Shown piece by piece: positions 1 through 6,297 of a stretch of DNA of 21,860 bases. The position numbers and the translations under genes are program-made. The first letter of the stretch is position 1. The number at the start of each line of letters is the position of its first letter. The notes beneath the pieces are model-generated. The model saw only the letters and a program-made list of their open reading frames with translations, was not told the DNA's origin and did not search any database. This stretch comes from DASVLX01 sp036384655 (GTDB lineage: Bacteria; Actinomycetota; Actinomycetes; Mycobacteriales; Pseudonocardiaceae), in the NCBI GenBank assembly GCA_036384655.1, contig DASVLX010000188.1, forward strand, positions 1 through 21,860, in the 5' to 3' direction.

Positions 1-618
1 AACTACCCCACGCTCAGCTGGGCGGACATCGGCGCGATCGGCTGGCTGGTCGACGGCGCGGCGATCTGCAACCAGGTGCCGCTGTGCCGCTGCTCCTACG
101 CCCCGTACGGCCGCGCGATGGTCCGCATCTGCAAGGAGGAGTCGTTCCACCAGCGCCAGGGCTTCGAGATCCTGCTGACGCTCATGCGCGGGACGCCGGA
201 GCAGCGGGCGATGGCGCAGGACGCGGTCGACCGCTGGTACTGGCCGTCGCTGATGATGTTCGGCCCTCCCGACGCCGACTCGCCCAACTCCGCGCGGTCG
301 ATGGCGTGGAAGATCAAGAGGTTCTCCAACGACGAGCTGCGGCAGCGGTTCGTGGACCAGACGGTCCCGCAGACCGAGGCGCTGGGCGCGCGGTTGCCCG
401 ACCCGGCGCTGCGCTGGAACCAGCGACGCGGGCACTACGACTTCGGCGAGGTGCCCTGGGGCGAGTTCTACCGGGTGGTCGCCGGCGACGGCCCGTGCAA
501 CGCGCAGCGCATGGCGTTCCGCCGGCGCGCGCATGAGGAGGGCGCCTGGGTGCGGGAGGCCGCGCTGGCGCATGCGGACAGGCAGGCCCTGCGGGCCCGG
601 GAAGGAGTGCTGGCATGA
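1..618 (+). CDS. paaA: Phenylacetyl-CoA 1,2-epoxidase subunit PaaA, 5' end outside the window
   Basis: PaaA is the catalytic, ferritin-like di-iron subunit of the multicomponent oxygenase that converts phenylacetyl-CoA to its 1,2-epoxide in the cytoplasm. Frame 1 is open from the first base and encodes 205 residues before the TGA at 616-618. Full PaaA is a little over 300 residues, so about 100 N-terminal residues lie off the window. Highly conserved family stretches are visible: NYPTLSWADIGAIGWLVDGA at the very start, then NQVPLCRCSYAPYGRAM and KEESFHQRQGFEILL. The last includes an EExxH-type iron-ligand motif. An ATG at 615 gives a 4-base ATGA overlap with paaB, indicating translational coupling in a paaABCDE operon. 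The operon promoter is not in view. Identification is essentially certain; only the true start is unknown. Confidence 0.97.
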   Translation, partial: NYPTLSWADIGAIGWLVDGAAICNQVPLCRCSYAPYGRAMVRICKEESFHQRQGFEILLTLMRGTPEQRAMAQDAVDRWYWPSLMMFGPPDADSPNSARSMAWKIKRFSNDELRQRFVDQTVPQTEALGARLPDPALRWNQRRGHYDFGEVPWGEFYRVVAGDGPCNAQRMAFRRRAHEEGAWVREAALAHADRQALRAREGVLA

Positions 619-908
619 GCGGGAACGACCGGGACTGGTCCCTCTACGAGGTGTTCGTACGCGGCAAGCGCGGACTCAACCACGTGCATGTCGGATCGCT
701 GCACGCGCCCGACGCCGAGATGGCGCTGCGCAGCGCCCGCGACCTCTACACCCGGCGCAATGAGGGCGTCAGCATCTGGGTGGTGCGCGCCGCCGACATC
801 ACCGCGACCAGCCCGGACGAGAAGGACTCGTTCTTCGCGCCCAGCGCCGACAAGGTCTACCGGCACCCGACCTTCTACCAGATTCCCGACTCGATCCCCA
901 ACATCTGA
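615..908 (+). CDS. paaB: Phenylacetyl-CoA epoxidase subunit PaaB
   Basis: This 97-residue protein is the small PaaB subunit, thought to bridge PaaAC heterodimers in the epoxidase complex; it has no catalytic centre of its own. The length matches the family. The signature segments VFVRGKRGLNHVHVGSLHA, DLYTRRNEGVSIWVV and SPDEKDSFFAPSADK are present. The ATG at 615 overlaps the paaA stop and is preceded by GAAGGAG at 601-607, which supports this start. paaC follows 15 bases after the stop. Nothing unusual is seen. Function comes from the family and from its place in an intact paaABCDE order. Confidence 0.96.
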   Translation: MSGNDRDWSLYEVFVRGKRGLNHVHVGSLHAPDAEMALRSARDLYTRRNEGVSIWVVRAADITATSPDEKDSFFAPSADKVYRHPTFYQIPDSIPNI

Positions 909-923
909 CGGGACGGCCGCGAG

Positions 924-1796
924 ATGCCCGAGAACCCTGCTGACAGCACCGACGAGTTCGACAGCTCTGTCGAGATCGAAACGCACTGGGCGTTCGGTGA
1001 CCTGGTCGCGCGCGTGGAGGCCGCCGCCATCGACGCGCCCATCCCAGCGGACGTGGACCCTGCCAGGCTGGCCGAGTACTGCCTGATGCTCGGCGACGAC
1101 GCACTGATCTTCTCCCACCGGCTCCAGGAGTGGTGCGGCCGCGCGCCGCAGATGGAAGACGAGATGGCGCTGGCCAACTTCGGGCTGGACCTGATCGGCC
1201 AGGCCCGGCTGCTGCTGGCGCGCGCCGGCCAGGCCGACGGCACCGGGCGCGACGAGGACGAGCTGGCGTTCTTCCGGCCCGAACACGAGTTCCGCAACGT
1301 GCGGCTGACCGAGCTCGGCGGCGGGCATTTCGGTCACCTCATCGCCCGGCTGCTGGTCTTCTCCACCTGGCGTCTCGCGCTGCTGAACAAGCTCACCACG
1401 CATGCCGACCCGGTGCTCGCGGCGGTGGCACGGAAGGGCGTCAAGGAGGTCGCGTACCACCGCGACTACGCGGCCGCGTGGACCGTGCGGCTCGGCGACG
1501 GCACCGAACTGTCCCATGCCCGGATGCGGGAGGGACTCGACGACGTCTGGCCCTTTGTCGGCGAGCTGTTCCGGACGCATCAGTCCGAACTGATCGATCC
1601 CGCGTCGGTGCGGGCCGAGTTCGACGACGTGATCGACCAGGTGCTGCGCGCCGCGACCCTGGAGCGGCCAACCGCGAAGGAACTGCCCGGCGTGTCCGGG
1701 AAGACCGGCCGGGACGGTGTGCACACCGAGCAGCTGGGCTACGTCCTGGCCGTGCTGCAGAGCGTGGCGCGGACGCATCCGGGCGCGCGGTGGTGA
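924..1796 (+). CDS. paaC: Phenylacetyl-CoA epoxidase structural subunit PaaC
   Basis: PaaC is the non-catalytic ferritin-like partner of PaaA; the two form the heterodimer that binds phenylacetyl-CoA. The 290-residue product shows the family blocks LAEYCLMLGDDALIFSHRLQ, MEDEMALANFGLDLIGQARL and VKEVAYHRDYAAAWTVRLGD, ending in an LGYVLAVLQ segment. From the ATG at 924 there is an acidic N-terminal lead of roughly 45 residues before the conserved core, longer than in the enterobacterial proteins I recall. No strong ribosome-binding site precedes 924 (the sequence is GGGACGGCCGCGAG), so the start is the weakest part of the call. The stop TGA at 1794-1796 overlaps a GTG at 1793, and paaD follows at once. 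Subunit identity is secure. Confidence 0.94.
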   Translation: MPENPADSTDEFDSSVEIETHWAFGDLVARVEAAAIDAPIPADVDPARLAEYCLMLGDDALIFSHRLQEWCGRAPQMEDEMALANFGLDLIGQARLLLARAGQADGTGRDEDELAFFRPEHEFRNVRLTELGGGHFGHLIARLLVFSTWRLALLNKLTTHADPVLAAVARKGVKEVAYHRDYAAAWTVRLGDGTELSHARMREGLDDVWPFVGELFRTHQSELIDPASVRAEFDDVIDQVLRAATLERPTAKELPGVSGKTGRDGVHTEQLGYVLAVLQSVARTHPGARW

Positions 1797-1804
1797 GGAT
1801 GGCC

Positions 1805-2335
1805 ATGACTGCCAACACAATCAACACGGTTCCCGCCGACACCATGCCCGATGCCGCCGCGATCGCGGCCACCGTGACCGACCCCGAGCTGCCGATGCTG
1901 ACCCTGGCCGATCTCGGCGTGCTGCGCGAGGTGTCCGAAAGGGACGGTGTGGTCACCGTGTCGATCACGCCCACCTACACCGGTTGTCCCGGCATGGACG
2001 CCATGCGCGCGGAGCTCGAACGCGCTCTCATGCACGCCGGCTACCGCGAGGTGCACACCAGGATCGTGCTGCAACCCGCCTGGTCGACCGACTGGATCAG
2101 CGAGCGCGGCAGGCGCAACCTCGCCGAGGCGGGCATCGCACCGCCGGGGCCGGCGACCCATCACGTCAGCGGCCCGATCCCGCTCACCCTGACCGCGCCG
2201 CCATCGAGGACGCGCTGCCCGAGGTGCGGTTCGTCGGACACCGAGCTGGTGTCCCGCTACGGCGCCACGGCCTGCAAGTCGCTGCGCCGCTGCCGCGCCT
2301 GCCGTGAGCCCTTCGAGCAATTCAAGGAGATCTAG
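1805..2335 (+). CDS. paaD: Phenylacetate degradation protein PaaD (MIP18/SufT-like with zinc ribbon)
   Basis: PaaD is the maturation factor of the epoxidase operon, a MIP18/DUF59-like protein thought to help assemble metal centres. The 176-residue product has the DUF59 core (TDPELP near residues 25-30, then the TYTGCPGMDAM block with Cys61). A C-terminal zinc ribbon follows, with CPRC at 138-141 and CRAC at 163-166 plus an extra Cys157, typical of PaaD. Three starts are possible: GTG 1793 (overlapping the paaC stop), ATG 1799 and ATG 1805. I chose 1805 because GAGG at 1795-1798 lies 6 bases upstream. The stop TAG shares its last base with the paaE GTG start. Function is from the family; the start is uncertain by four codons. 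Confidence 0.93.
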   Translation: MTANTINTVPADTMPDAAAIAATVTDPELPMLTLADLGVLREVSERDGVVTVSITPTYTGCPGMDAMRAELERALMHAGYREVHTRIVLQPAWSTDWISERGRRNLAEAGIAPPGPATHHVSGPIPLTLTAPPSRTRCPRCGSSDTELVSRYGATACKSLRRCRACREPFEQFKEI

Positions 2336-3396
2336 TGAGTACCAGGGTGCACACCCTCACCGTCGCCGAGGTGCAGCGGCTCACCTCCGACTCCGTCGCG
2401 GTCACCTTCGACGTGCCCGCCGACCTGTCCGACCGCTACGAGTTCCGGCCCGGCCAGTTCCTGACGCTGTGCCGGGAGATCGACGGCCGCGACGAGCGCC
2501 GCTCGTACTCGATCTGCGCACCGGTCGGTAGGCGGCCGCGGGTGGGCGTTCGGCTGGTGCCCGGCGGGCGGTTCTCCCAGTGGCTGGTCAACGAGGTGCG
2601 GCCGGGTGACCGGATCGACGTGGCCACCCCGGCCGGCACGTTCACACCGGAACCGGGTCAGGCCGATCACCATGTGCTGGTCGCGGCCGGCTCCGGGATC
2701 ACCCCGGTGCTGTCGATCGCCAGCTCGCTGCTGGCGACCTCGGACGCCACCGTCACCCTGCTCTACGGCAACCGGCGCGCGGACACCGTGATGTTCGCCG
2801 ACGAACTCGCCGACCTGAAGGACGAGTACCCCTGCCGGCTGCACCTCGTGCACGTGCTGTCCCGTGAGTCACGCGAGCCCGAACTGTTCAGCGGCCGGCT
2901 GGACCAGGACAAGCTGCGCACGTTGTGTCGCACGCTGATCCCGATGGACGAGGTGGCGCACTGGTGGCTGTGCGGCCCGTACGAGATGGTCACCGGCGCC
3001 CAGAAGGTGCTGGGCGAACTGAATGTGCCGGCCGACCGGGTGCACCGCGAACTGTTCTACGTGGAGGACACGCCGCCGGCGACGGTGCACCACGACGATC
3101 CCGCGATCGCCGGCCAGTGCAGCAACGTCACCGTCGTGCTCGACGGCCGGTCCAGCACCGTACCGGTCAGCAAGGACCACGCGGTGCTCGACGGCGCGCA
3201 GCGGTACCGGCCGGACCTACCATTCGCGTGCCGGGGCGGTGTGTGCGGCACGTGCCGGGCACGGGTGCGTTCCGGCCAGGTGGACATGGAGCGCAACTTC
3301 GCCCTGGAGCCGGACGAGATCGCCGCCGGCTTCGTGCTCACCTGCCAGTCTCGACCGGTCTCCGACGAGGTGGTTCTGGACTTCGATTCTCAGTGA
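2335..3396 (+). CDS. paaE: Phenylacetyl-CoA epoxidase reductase PaaE
   Basis: PaaE passes electrons from NADPH through FAD and a [2Fe-2S] cluster to the PaaA di-iron site. The 353 residues show, in order, the ferredoxin-reductase FAD domain (RPGQFLTL near 38-45; RRSYSI at 55-60), the NAD(P) domain (AGSGITP at 118-124; CGP at 213-215) and a C-terminal plant-type ferredoxin domain. The latter has cluster ligands Cys299, Cys304 and Cys307 in the FACRGGVCGTC block and Cys337 in VLTCQS. The GTG start at 2335 has AAGGAG at 2324-2329, five bases upstream, and overlaps the paaD stop by one base. This is the last gene of the run; the next gene is convergent. All cofactor motifs are intact. Confidence 0.96.
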   Translation: MSTRVHTLTVAEVQRLTSDSVAVTFDVPADLSDRYEFRPGQFLTLCREIDGRDERRSYSICAPVGRRPRVGVRLVPGGRFSQWLVNEVRPGDRIDVATPAGTFTPEPGQADHHVLVAAGSGITPVLSIASSLLATSDATVTLLYGNRRADTVMFADELADLKDEYPCRLHLVHVLSRESREPELFSGRLDQDKLRTLCRTLIPMDEVAHWWLCGPYEMVTGAQKVLGELNVPADRVHRELFYVEDTPPATVHHDDPAIAGQCSNVTVVLDGRSSTVPVSKDHAVLDGAQRYRPDLPFACRGGVCGTCRARVRSGQVDMERNFALEPDEIAAGFVLTCQSRPVSDEVVLDFDSQ

Positions 3397-3415
3397 GACT
3401 GCCTGAACGTCCGGT

Positions 3416-3433
3416 CGCCCGTCCGTTCGGGCG
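3416..3433. terminator. Possible bidirectional hairpin between convergent paaE and udh
   Basis: CGCCCG (3416-3421) and CGGGCG (3428-3433) form a perfect 6-bp stem around a 6-base loop, in the 43-bp gap between the two convergent stop codons. There is no T-run on either side, so this is at best a G+C-rich, tail-less terminator of the type proposed for actinomycetes. It could be chance in such G+C-rich DNA. Confidence 0.35.
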
Positions 3434-3439
3434 GGTGGG

Positions 3440-4300
3440 TCAGCCGGGCGTGTCGAAGTCGGCGGAACAGAACCGGCCACCGAGGAAGGCCAGGTCGGAC
3501 GGGGCGGTTGGTGGTGTTGACGCGGGTGGCGCCGCCACCGCCCCGTCATCTGGCCCATCCCCGGCGGCCGCCGGGGGAGCGGCGAACAGTCCGGCGTAGT
3601 CCTCGGCGTCGTCGCGCGGCCGGTAGCCCAGCGCGCGGGCCTCGTCCAGGCTCCACCAGCGCCGGGTGTTGTCCGAGACGCCCCACACGACCCGGAATCC
3701 CGGCGAGACGGCCGAAAGCGCCGCCTCCACCAGCCGGGCCGCATCGTCCGGCGACAACCAGGTGGCGAGCTCGCGCTCGGCACGCGGCCGCTCGAAACAG
3801 GACCCGATCCGCACGCACACCACGTCCAGCCCGTACCGGTCGTGGTAGAGGCTGCCGATCGCCTCACCAGCCACTTTGGACACTCCATAGTGGGTGTCCG
3901 GCCGGGGGAACAGGTAGTCGCCGGCGGTGCCGCCGACCGGGTGGAAGCCGACCGCGTGGTTGCTGCTGGCGTAGATCACCCGCCGCACACCGGCCCGCCG
4001 GGACGCCTCGAACACCACGTACGTGCCGTGGATGTTGACCCGCAGGATGCGGTCCCAGGTGTCCTCGCCGCTGATGCCGGCCAGGTGGACGACGGCGTCG
4101 ACATCCCGGCAGGCGGCGAGCATCGCGTCCGGGTCGGTGATGTCGGCGCGCAGCACTTCCTCGCCGGGGGCGGGATCGGGCAGCGGCGCCAGATCGACCA
4201 GCCGCAGCACCCGGCCCGGCCGGGCCAGCCTTGGCCGCAGCAGGCTGCCGACACCGCCGGCCGCACCGGTGACCAGGATCCGTTGCCGCTGTTGTGTCAT
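3440..4300 (-). CDS. udh: Uronate dehydrogenase (NAD-dependent SDR), C-terminal Ala/Pro insertion
   Basis: Uronate dehydrogenase oxidises D-galacturonate or D-glucuronate with NAD+ to the aldaro-lactone, the first step of the oxidative uronate pathway. The 286-residue product is an extended-type SDR: TGAAGGVG nucleotide-binding loop at 11-18, Ser in ASSNH at 111-115, and catalytic Tyr138-x3-Lys142 in YGVSK. Udh-specific stretches separate it from generic sugar epimerases: NIHGTYVVFEASRRAGVRRV, ASSNHAVGFHP, LYHDRYGLDVVCVRIGSC and TWLSPDDAARLVEAAL. Pathway partners gudD and kdgD lie across the divergent region, which supports the call. The ATG at 4298-4300 has an AAAGGTG-like site upstream and sits 4 bases after the iclR stop, so the two are co-transcribed. 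Odd point: residues about 238-268 form an Ala/Pro-rich stretch before a conserved-looking LGGRF tail. Confidence 0.87.
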   Translation of the reverse strand: MTQQRQRILVTGAAGGVGSLLRPRLARPGRVLRLVDLAPLPDPAPGEEVLRADITDPDAMLAACRDVDAVVHLAGISGEDTWDRILRVNIHGTYVVFEASRRAGVRRVIYASSNHAVGFHPVGGTAGDYLFPRPDTHYGVSKVAGEAIGSLYHDRYGLDVVCVRIGSCFERPRAERELATWLSPDDAARLVEAALSAVSPGFRVVWGVSDNTRRWWSLDEARALGYRPRDDAEDYAGLFAAPPAAAGDGPDDGAVAAPPASTPPTAPSDLAFLGGRFCSADFDTPG

Positions 4301-4304
4301 CCGC

Positions 4305-5138
4305 TCACCTTTCGGTCCAGCCGGCCTCGGTGATGCTCAGTTCCCCGGCGCATTCCAGCAGCGCCGCGACAATCTGCCGCTGGTGGCCGGCGGTGAGCCG
4401 GGCCAGCGGCAGCGAGCAGCTCACCGCGTACCGGGCGGGCGTTCGGCCGGGCACCGCGACGCCGAAACAACCCAGGCCGGGCGTGTTCTGGCCGCGCTCG
4501 GAGGCCCAGCCGCGATGCCGCGCCTCGGCGAGCTCCGCGTGCAGCGCGGCGCGATCGGTCACCGTGTACGGAGTGAGGGCGGGCAGCACCGCGGGCAGCA
4601 GCGCGTCCACCTCGTCGTCCGTCCGGGTGGCCAGCAGCGCCTTGCCGAGCGCGGTGGCATGCGCGGGCAGCCGACGCCCGATCCGCGACATGACCCGCAG
4701 CTGATGTTGGGACTCCTGGCTGGTCAGATACACCACCTCGGCGCCGTCCAACCGGGCCAGGTGCACGGTCTCGTCCAGCTCGCGGCGCAACTGGGCGAGC
4801 AGCGGCGCGGCGGCCCGCACCACCGGATCGCGGTCCAGGTAGGCCGCGCCGACCCGCAGCGCGCGCAGCCCGACGCCGTATCCGGTGCCGCGCTCATCGA
4901 CCTCGACCCAACCGCTGGCGACCAGCGTGCGCAGCAGTTCGTGCAGGCTCGACTTGGGTATGCCCAGGCCGCGCCGCAGTTCGGCATGCGTGAGCCGGCG
5001 GTCGGCGTCGGCCAGGAACTCCAGCAGCGCCACGGTCCGCCGGGCGGACTTCACCGACTCGGTCCGCCCATCACCGAGCCCGTCACCGAACCCGTCGTCG
5101 CGTCCGTCATCGCGGTGCGTACCGCCGTGCCCTGCCAT
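4305..5138 (-). CDS. IclR-family transcriptional regulator, likely of uronate/glucarate genes
   Basis: IclR regulators are dimeric DNA-binding proteins with an N-terminal winged helix and a C-terminal ligand-binding domain. The open frame runs back to 5285, but I place the start at ATG 5136-5138, giving 277 residues, a normal IclR length. The upstream part contains 14-bp tandem repeats, which would shift codon phase and are better read as control DNA. The winged helix is visible around VALLEFLADADRRLTHAELRR, GIPKSSLHELLRTLVASGWV and the GYGVGLRAL wing. The effector domain has the family hallmark AHATALGKALLA and a cysteine-containing C-terminal half (GCFGVAVPG, SCSLPLARL). Before the helix lies a low-complexity Asp/Gly segment. 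It lies upstream of udh on the same strand and divergent from kdgD, so it probably controls both units in response to a uronate-derived ligand. That role is inferred from position. Confidence 0.88.
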   Translation of the reverse strand: MAGHGGTHRDDGRDDGFGDGLGDGRTESVKSARRTVALLEFLADADRRLTHAELRRGLGIPKSSLHELLRTLVASGWVEVDERGTGYGVGLRALRVGAAYLDRDPVVRAAAPLLAQLRRELDETVHLARLDGAEVVYLTSQESQHQLRVMSRIGRRLPAHATALGKALLATRTDDEVDALLPAVLPALTPYTVTDRAALHAELAEARHRGWASERGQNTPGLGCFGVAVPGRTPARYAVSCSLPLARLTAGHQRQIVAALLECAGELSITEAGWTER

Positions 5139-5170
5139 CACATCCGTGCTCGTCCGTACTCGTTCGTTCC

Positions 5171-5198
5171 GGGTTGGTCGACTCGGGTTGGTTGACTC
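5171..5198. repeat. Two tandem 14-bp direct repeats in the iclR/kdgD control region
   Basis: GGGTTGGTCGACTC (5171-5184) is followed directly by GGGTTGGTTGACTC (5185-5198); 13 of 14 bases match. The unit length is not a multiple of three, which argues against coding use. The second copy contains the TTGACT that I propose as the -35 box of the kdgD promoter. Confidence 0.75.
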
Positions 5199-5220
5199 CG
5201 CCACGAACCGGCCGTAGCGT
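5192..5220 (+). promoter_or_regulatory. Candidate sigma70-type promoter for the kdgD operon
   Basis: TTGACT (5192-5197), a 17-base spacer and TAGCGT (5215-5220) fit the actinobacterial housekeeping pattern TTGAC(N)-17-TANNNT. Transcription would start near 5227, leaving a leader of about 115 nt that contains the inverted repeat and the triple repeat. Read by eye only; no start-site data. Confidence 0.42.
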
Positions 5221-5245
5221 CGCACCTCGGTTCGACAGTGCGACC

Positions 5246-5267
5246 GGTGTTCGTGTATGCGAACACC
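5246..5267. promoter_or_regulatory. Perfect inverted repeat, candidate IclR operator
   Basis: GGTGTTCG (5246-5253) and CGAACACC (5260-5267) are exact reverse complements separated by 6 bases. It lies between the divergent iclR and kdgD genes, just downstream of the predicted kdgD start of transcription, a position suited to repression. Several IclR-type operators contain GTTCG/CGAAC half sites as I recall, but assignment to this regulator is inference. Confidence 0.5.
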
Positions 5268-5276
5268 CATGCTCGG

Positions 5277-5318
5277 CGTTGTCAAGGCAGCGTTGTCAAG
5301 GCGACGTTGTCAAGATGG
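5277..5318. repeat. Three tandem 14-bp repeats upstream of kdgD
   Basis: CGTTGTCAAGGCAG (5277-5290), CGTTGTCAAGGCGA (5291-5304) and CGTTGTCAAGATGG (5305-5318) are three adjacent units sharing the 10-base core CGTTGTCAAG. They end 12 bases before the kdgD ribosome-binding site, so they would be in the leader transcript. They may be an iterated protein-binding site or a slippage product. Confidence 0.8.
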
Positions 5319-5340
5319 CGCCGTGCTCAGGGAGGCCGTC

Positions 5341-6297
5341 GTGGGCACGCTTGAAGGAGTCCTGTTCTTCCCGGTCACGCCGTTCACGCCGGGTAGTGGG
5401 CCCGGCAACACCGACGTCAACGTGGACGCGCTGGCCGAGCATCTGCGACGGGGTCTGGCCGCCGGGCCGGGCGCGGTGTTCGCGGCCTGCGGTACCGGCG
5501 AGTTCCACGCACTGGACCAGGACGAGTTCCGCCGGGTGGTGGGCACCGCGGTCGATGTGGCCGGCAGGGTCGCGGGCGGGGTCGACGGCGGCGGGGTACC
5601 GGTGTTCGCCGGCACGGGCGGGTCGCTGCCGGTCGCGGTGAGCCTGGCGCGCGAGGCCGAACGAGCCGGCGCCAACGGACTGTTGCTGCTGCCGCCGTAT
5701 CTGGTGGCCTGCCCACCGGCCGGACTGGTGGCCTACGTCCGCGCGATCACCGCCGCGACCAGCCTGCCGGTGATCGTCTACAACCGCGGCAACGCGATCT
5801 TCACGCCGGACGCCGCCGTCGAGGTCGCCCGGATTCCCAACGTGATCGGTCTCAAGGACGGGGTCGGTGATCTGGACCGGCTGGGCCAGATCGTGGTCGC
5901 GGTGCGCCGCGCGCTGGCCGACGACCCGAAACCGTTCCAGTTCTTCAACGGCCTGCCCACCGCCGAGGTCACCGTGCCCGCGTATCGGGGGATCGGGGTG
6001 GACCTGTACTCCTCGGCGGTGTTCGGCTTCGTCCCCGAGGTCTCGCTCGGCTTCTACCACGCGGTGACCGAACACGACGACAAGCTGGTCGAACGCTATC
6101 TCGCCGAGTTCTTCCACCCGCTGGTGAGGTTGCGGAACAAGGTGCCCGGCTACGCGATCGCACTGATCAAGGCCGGGGTGCGGGCGCGCGGGCTGGACGT
6201 CGGCGGGGTGCGCCCGCCGCTGGTCGACCCGACGCCCGAGCACCTCGCCGAACTCGACGCGATCATCGCCGCCGGACTGGCGGTGGCCGGGTCATGA
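5341..6297 (+). CDS. kdgD: 5-dehydro-4-deoxyglucarate dehydratase (KdgD)
   Basis: KdgD removes water and CO2 from 5-keto-4-deoxy-D-glucarate to give 2-oxoglutarate semialdehyde. It is a DapA/N-acetylneuraminate-lyase-type TIM barrel working through a lysine Schiff base. I start at GTG 5341, because GGGAGG at 5330-5335 lies five bases upstream and the protein then opens MGTLEGVLFFPVTPF, the usual KdgD N-terminus; this gives 318 residues. The Schiff-base lysine is Lys172 in VIGLKDGVGD and the conserved tyrosine is Tyr147 in VIVYNRGN. GTGEFHAL and YSSAVFGFVPEVSLGFYHAV are also KdgD-like and separate it from DapA. It heads the plus-strand operon and overlaps gudD by ATGA. Other DapA-fold aldolases are possible, but gudD next door makes KdgD the clear choice. 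Confidence 0.93.
   Translation: MGTLEGVLFFPVTPFTPGSGPGNTDVNVDALAEHLRRGLAAGPGAVFAACGTGEFHALDQDEFRRVVGTAVDVAGRVAGGVDGGGVPVFAGTGGSLPVAVSLAREAERAGANGLLLLPPYLVACPPAGLVAYVRAITAATSLPVIVYNRGNAIFTPDAAVEVARIPNVIGLKDGVGDLDRLGQIVVAVRRALADDPKPFQFFNGLPTAEVTVPAYRGIGVDLYSSAVFGFVPEVSLGFYHAVTEHDDKLVERYLAEFFHPLVRLRNKVPGYAIALIKAGVRARGLDVGGVRPPLVDPTPEHLAELDAIIAAGLAVAGS

Noticed and set aside
468..1820. 450-aa open frame on the minus strand across paaC
   Set aside because: It lies opposite paaA/paaC, whose identities are certain, and its product has no recognisable motif; it is a high-G+C shadow frame.
5139..5285. N-terminal extension of the IclR protein to ATG 5285
   Set aside because: The stretch holds tandem 14-bp repeats and a candidate promoter, and adds 49 residues unlike any IclR N-terminus.
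5277..5318. CRISPR array
   Set aside because: The 14-bp units are directly adjacent with no spacers, and no cas genes are present.
5257..5340. KdgD extension to ATG 5257
   Set aside because: It would place the operator dyad and triple repeat inside the protein; GTG 5341 has a good ribosome-binding site and gives the family N-terminus.
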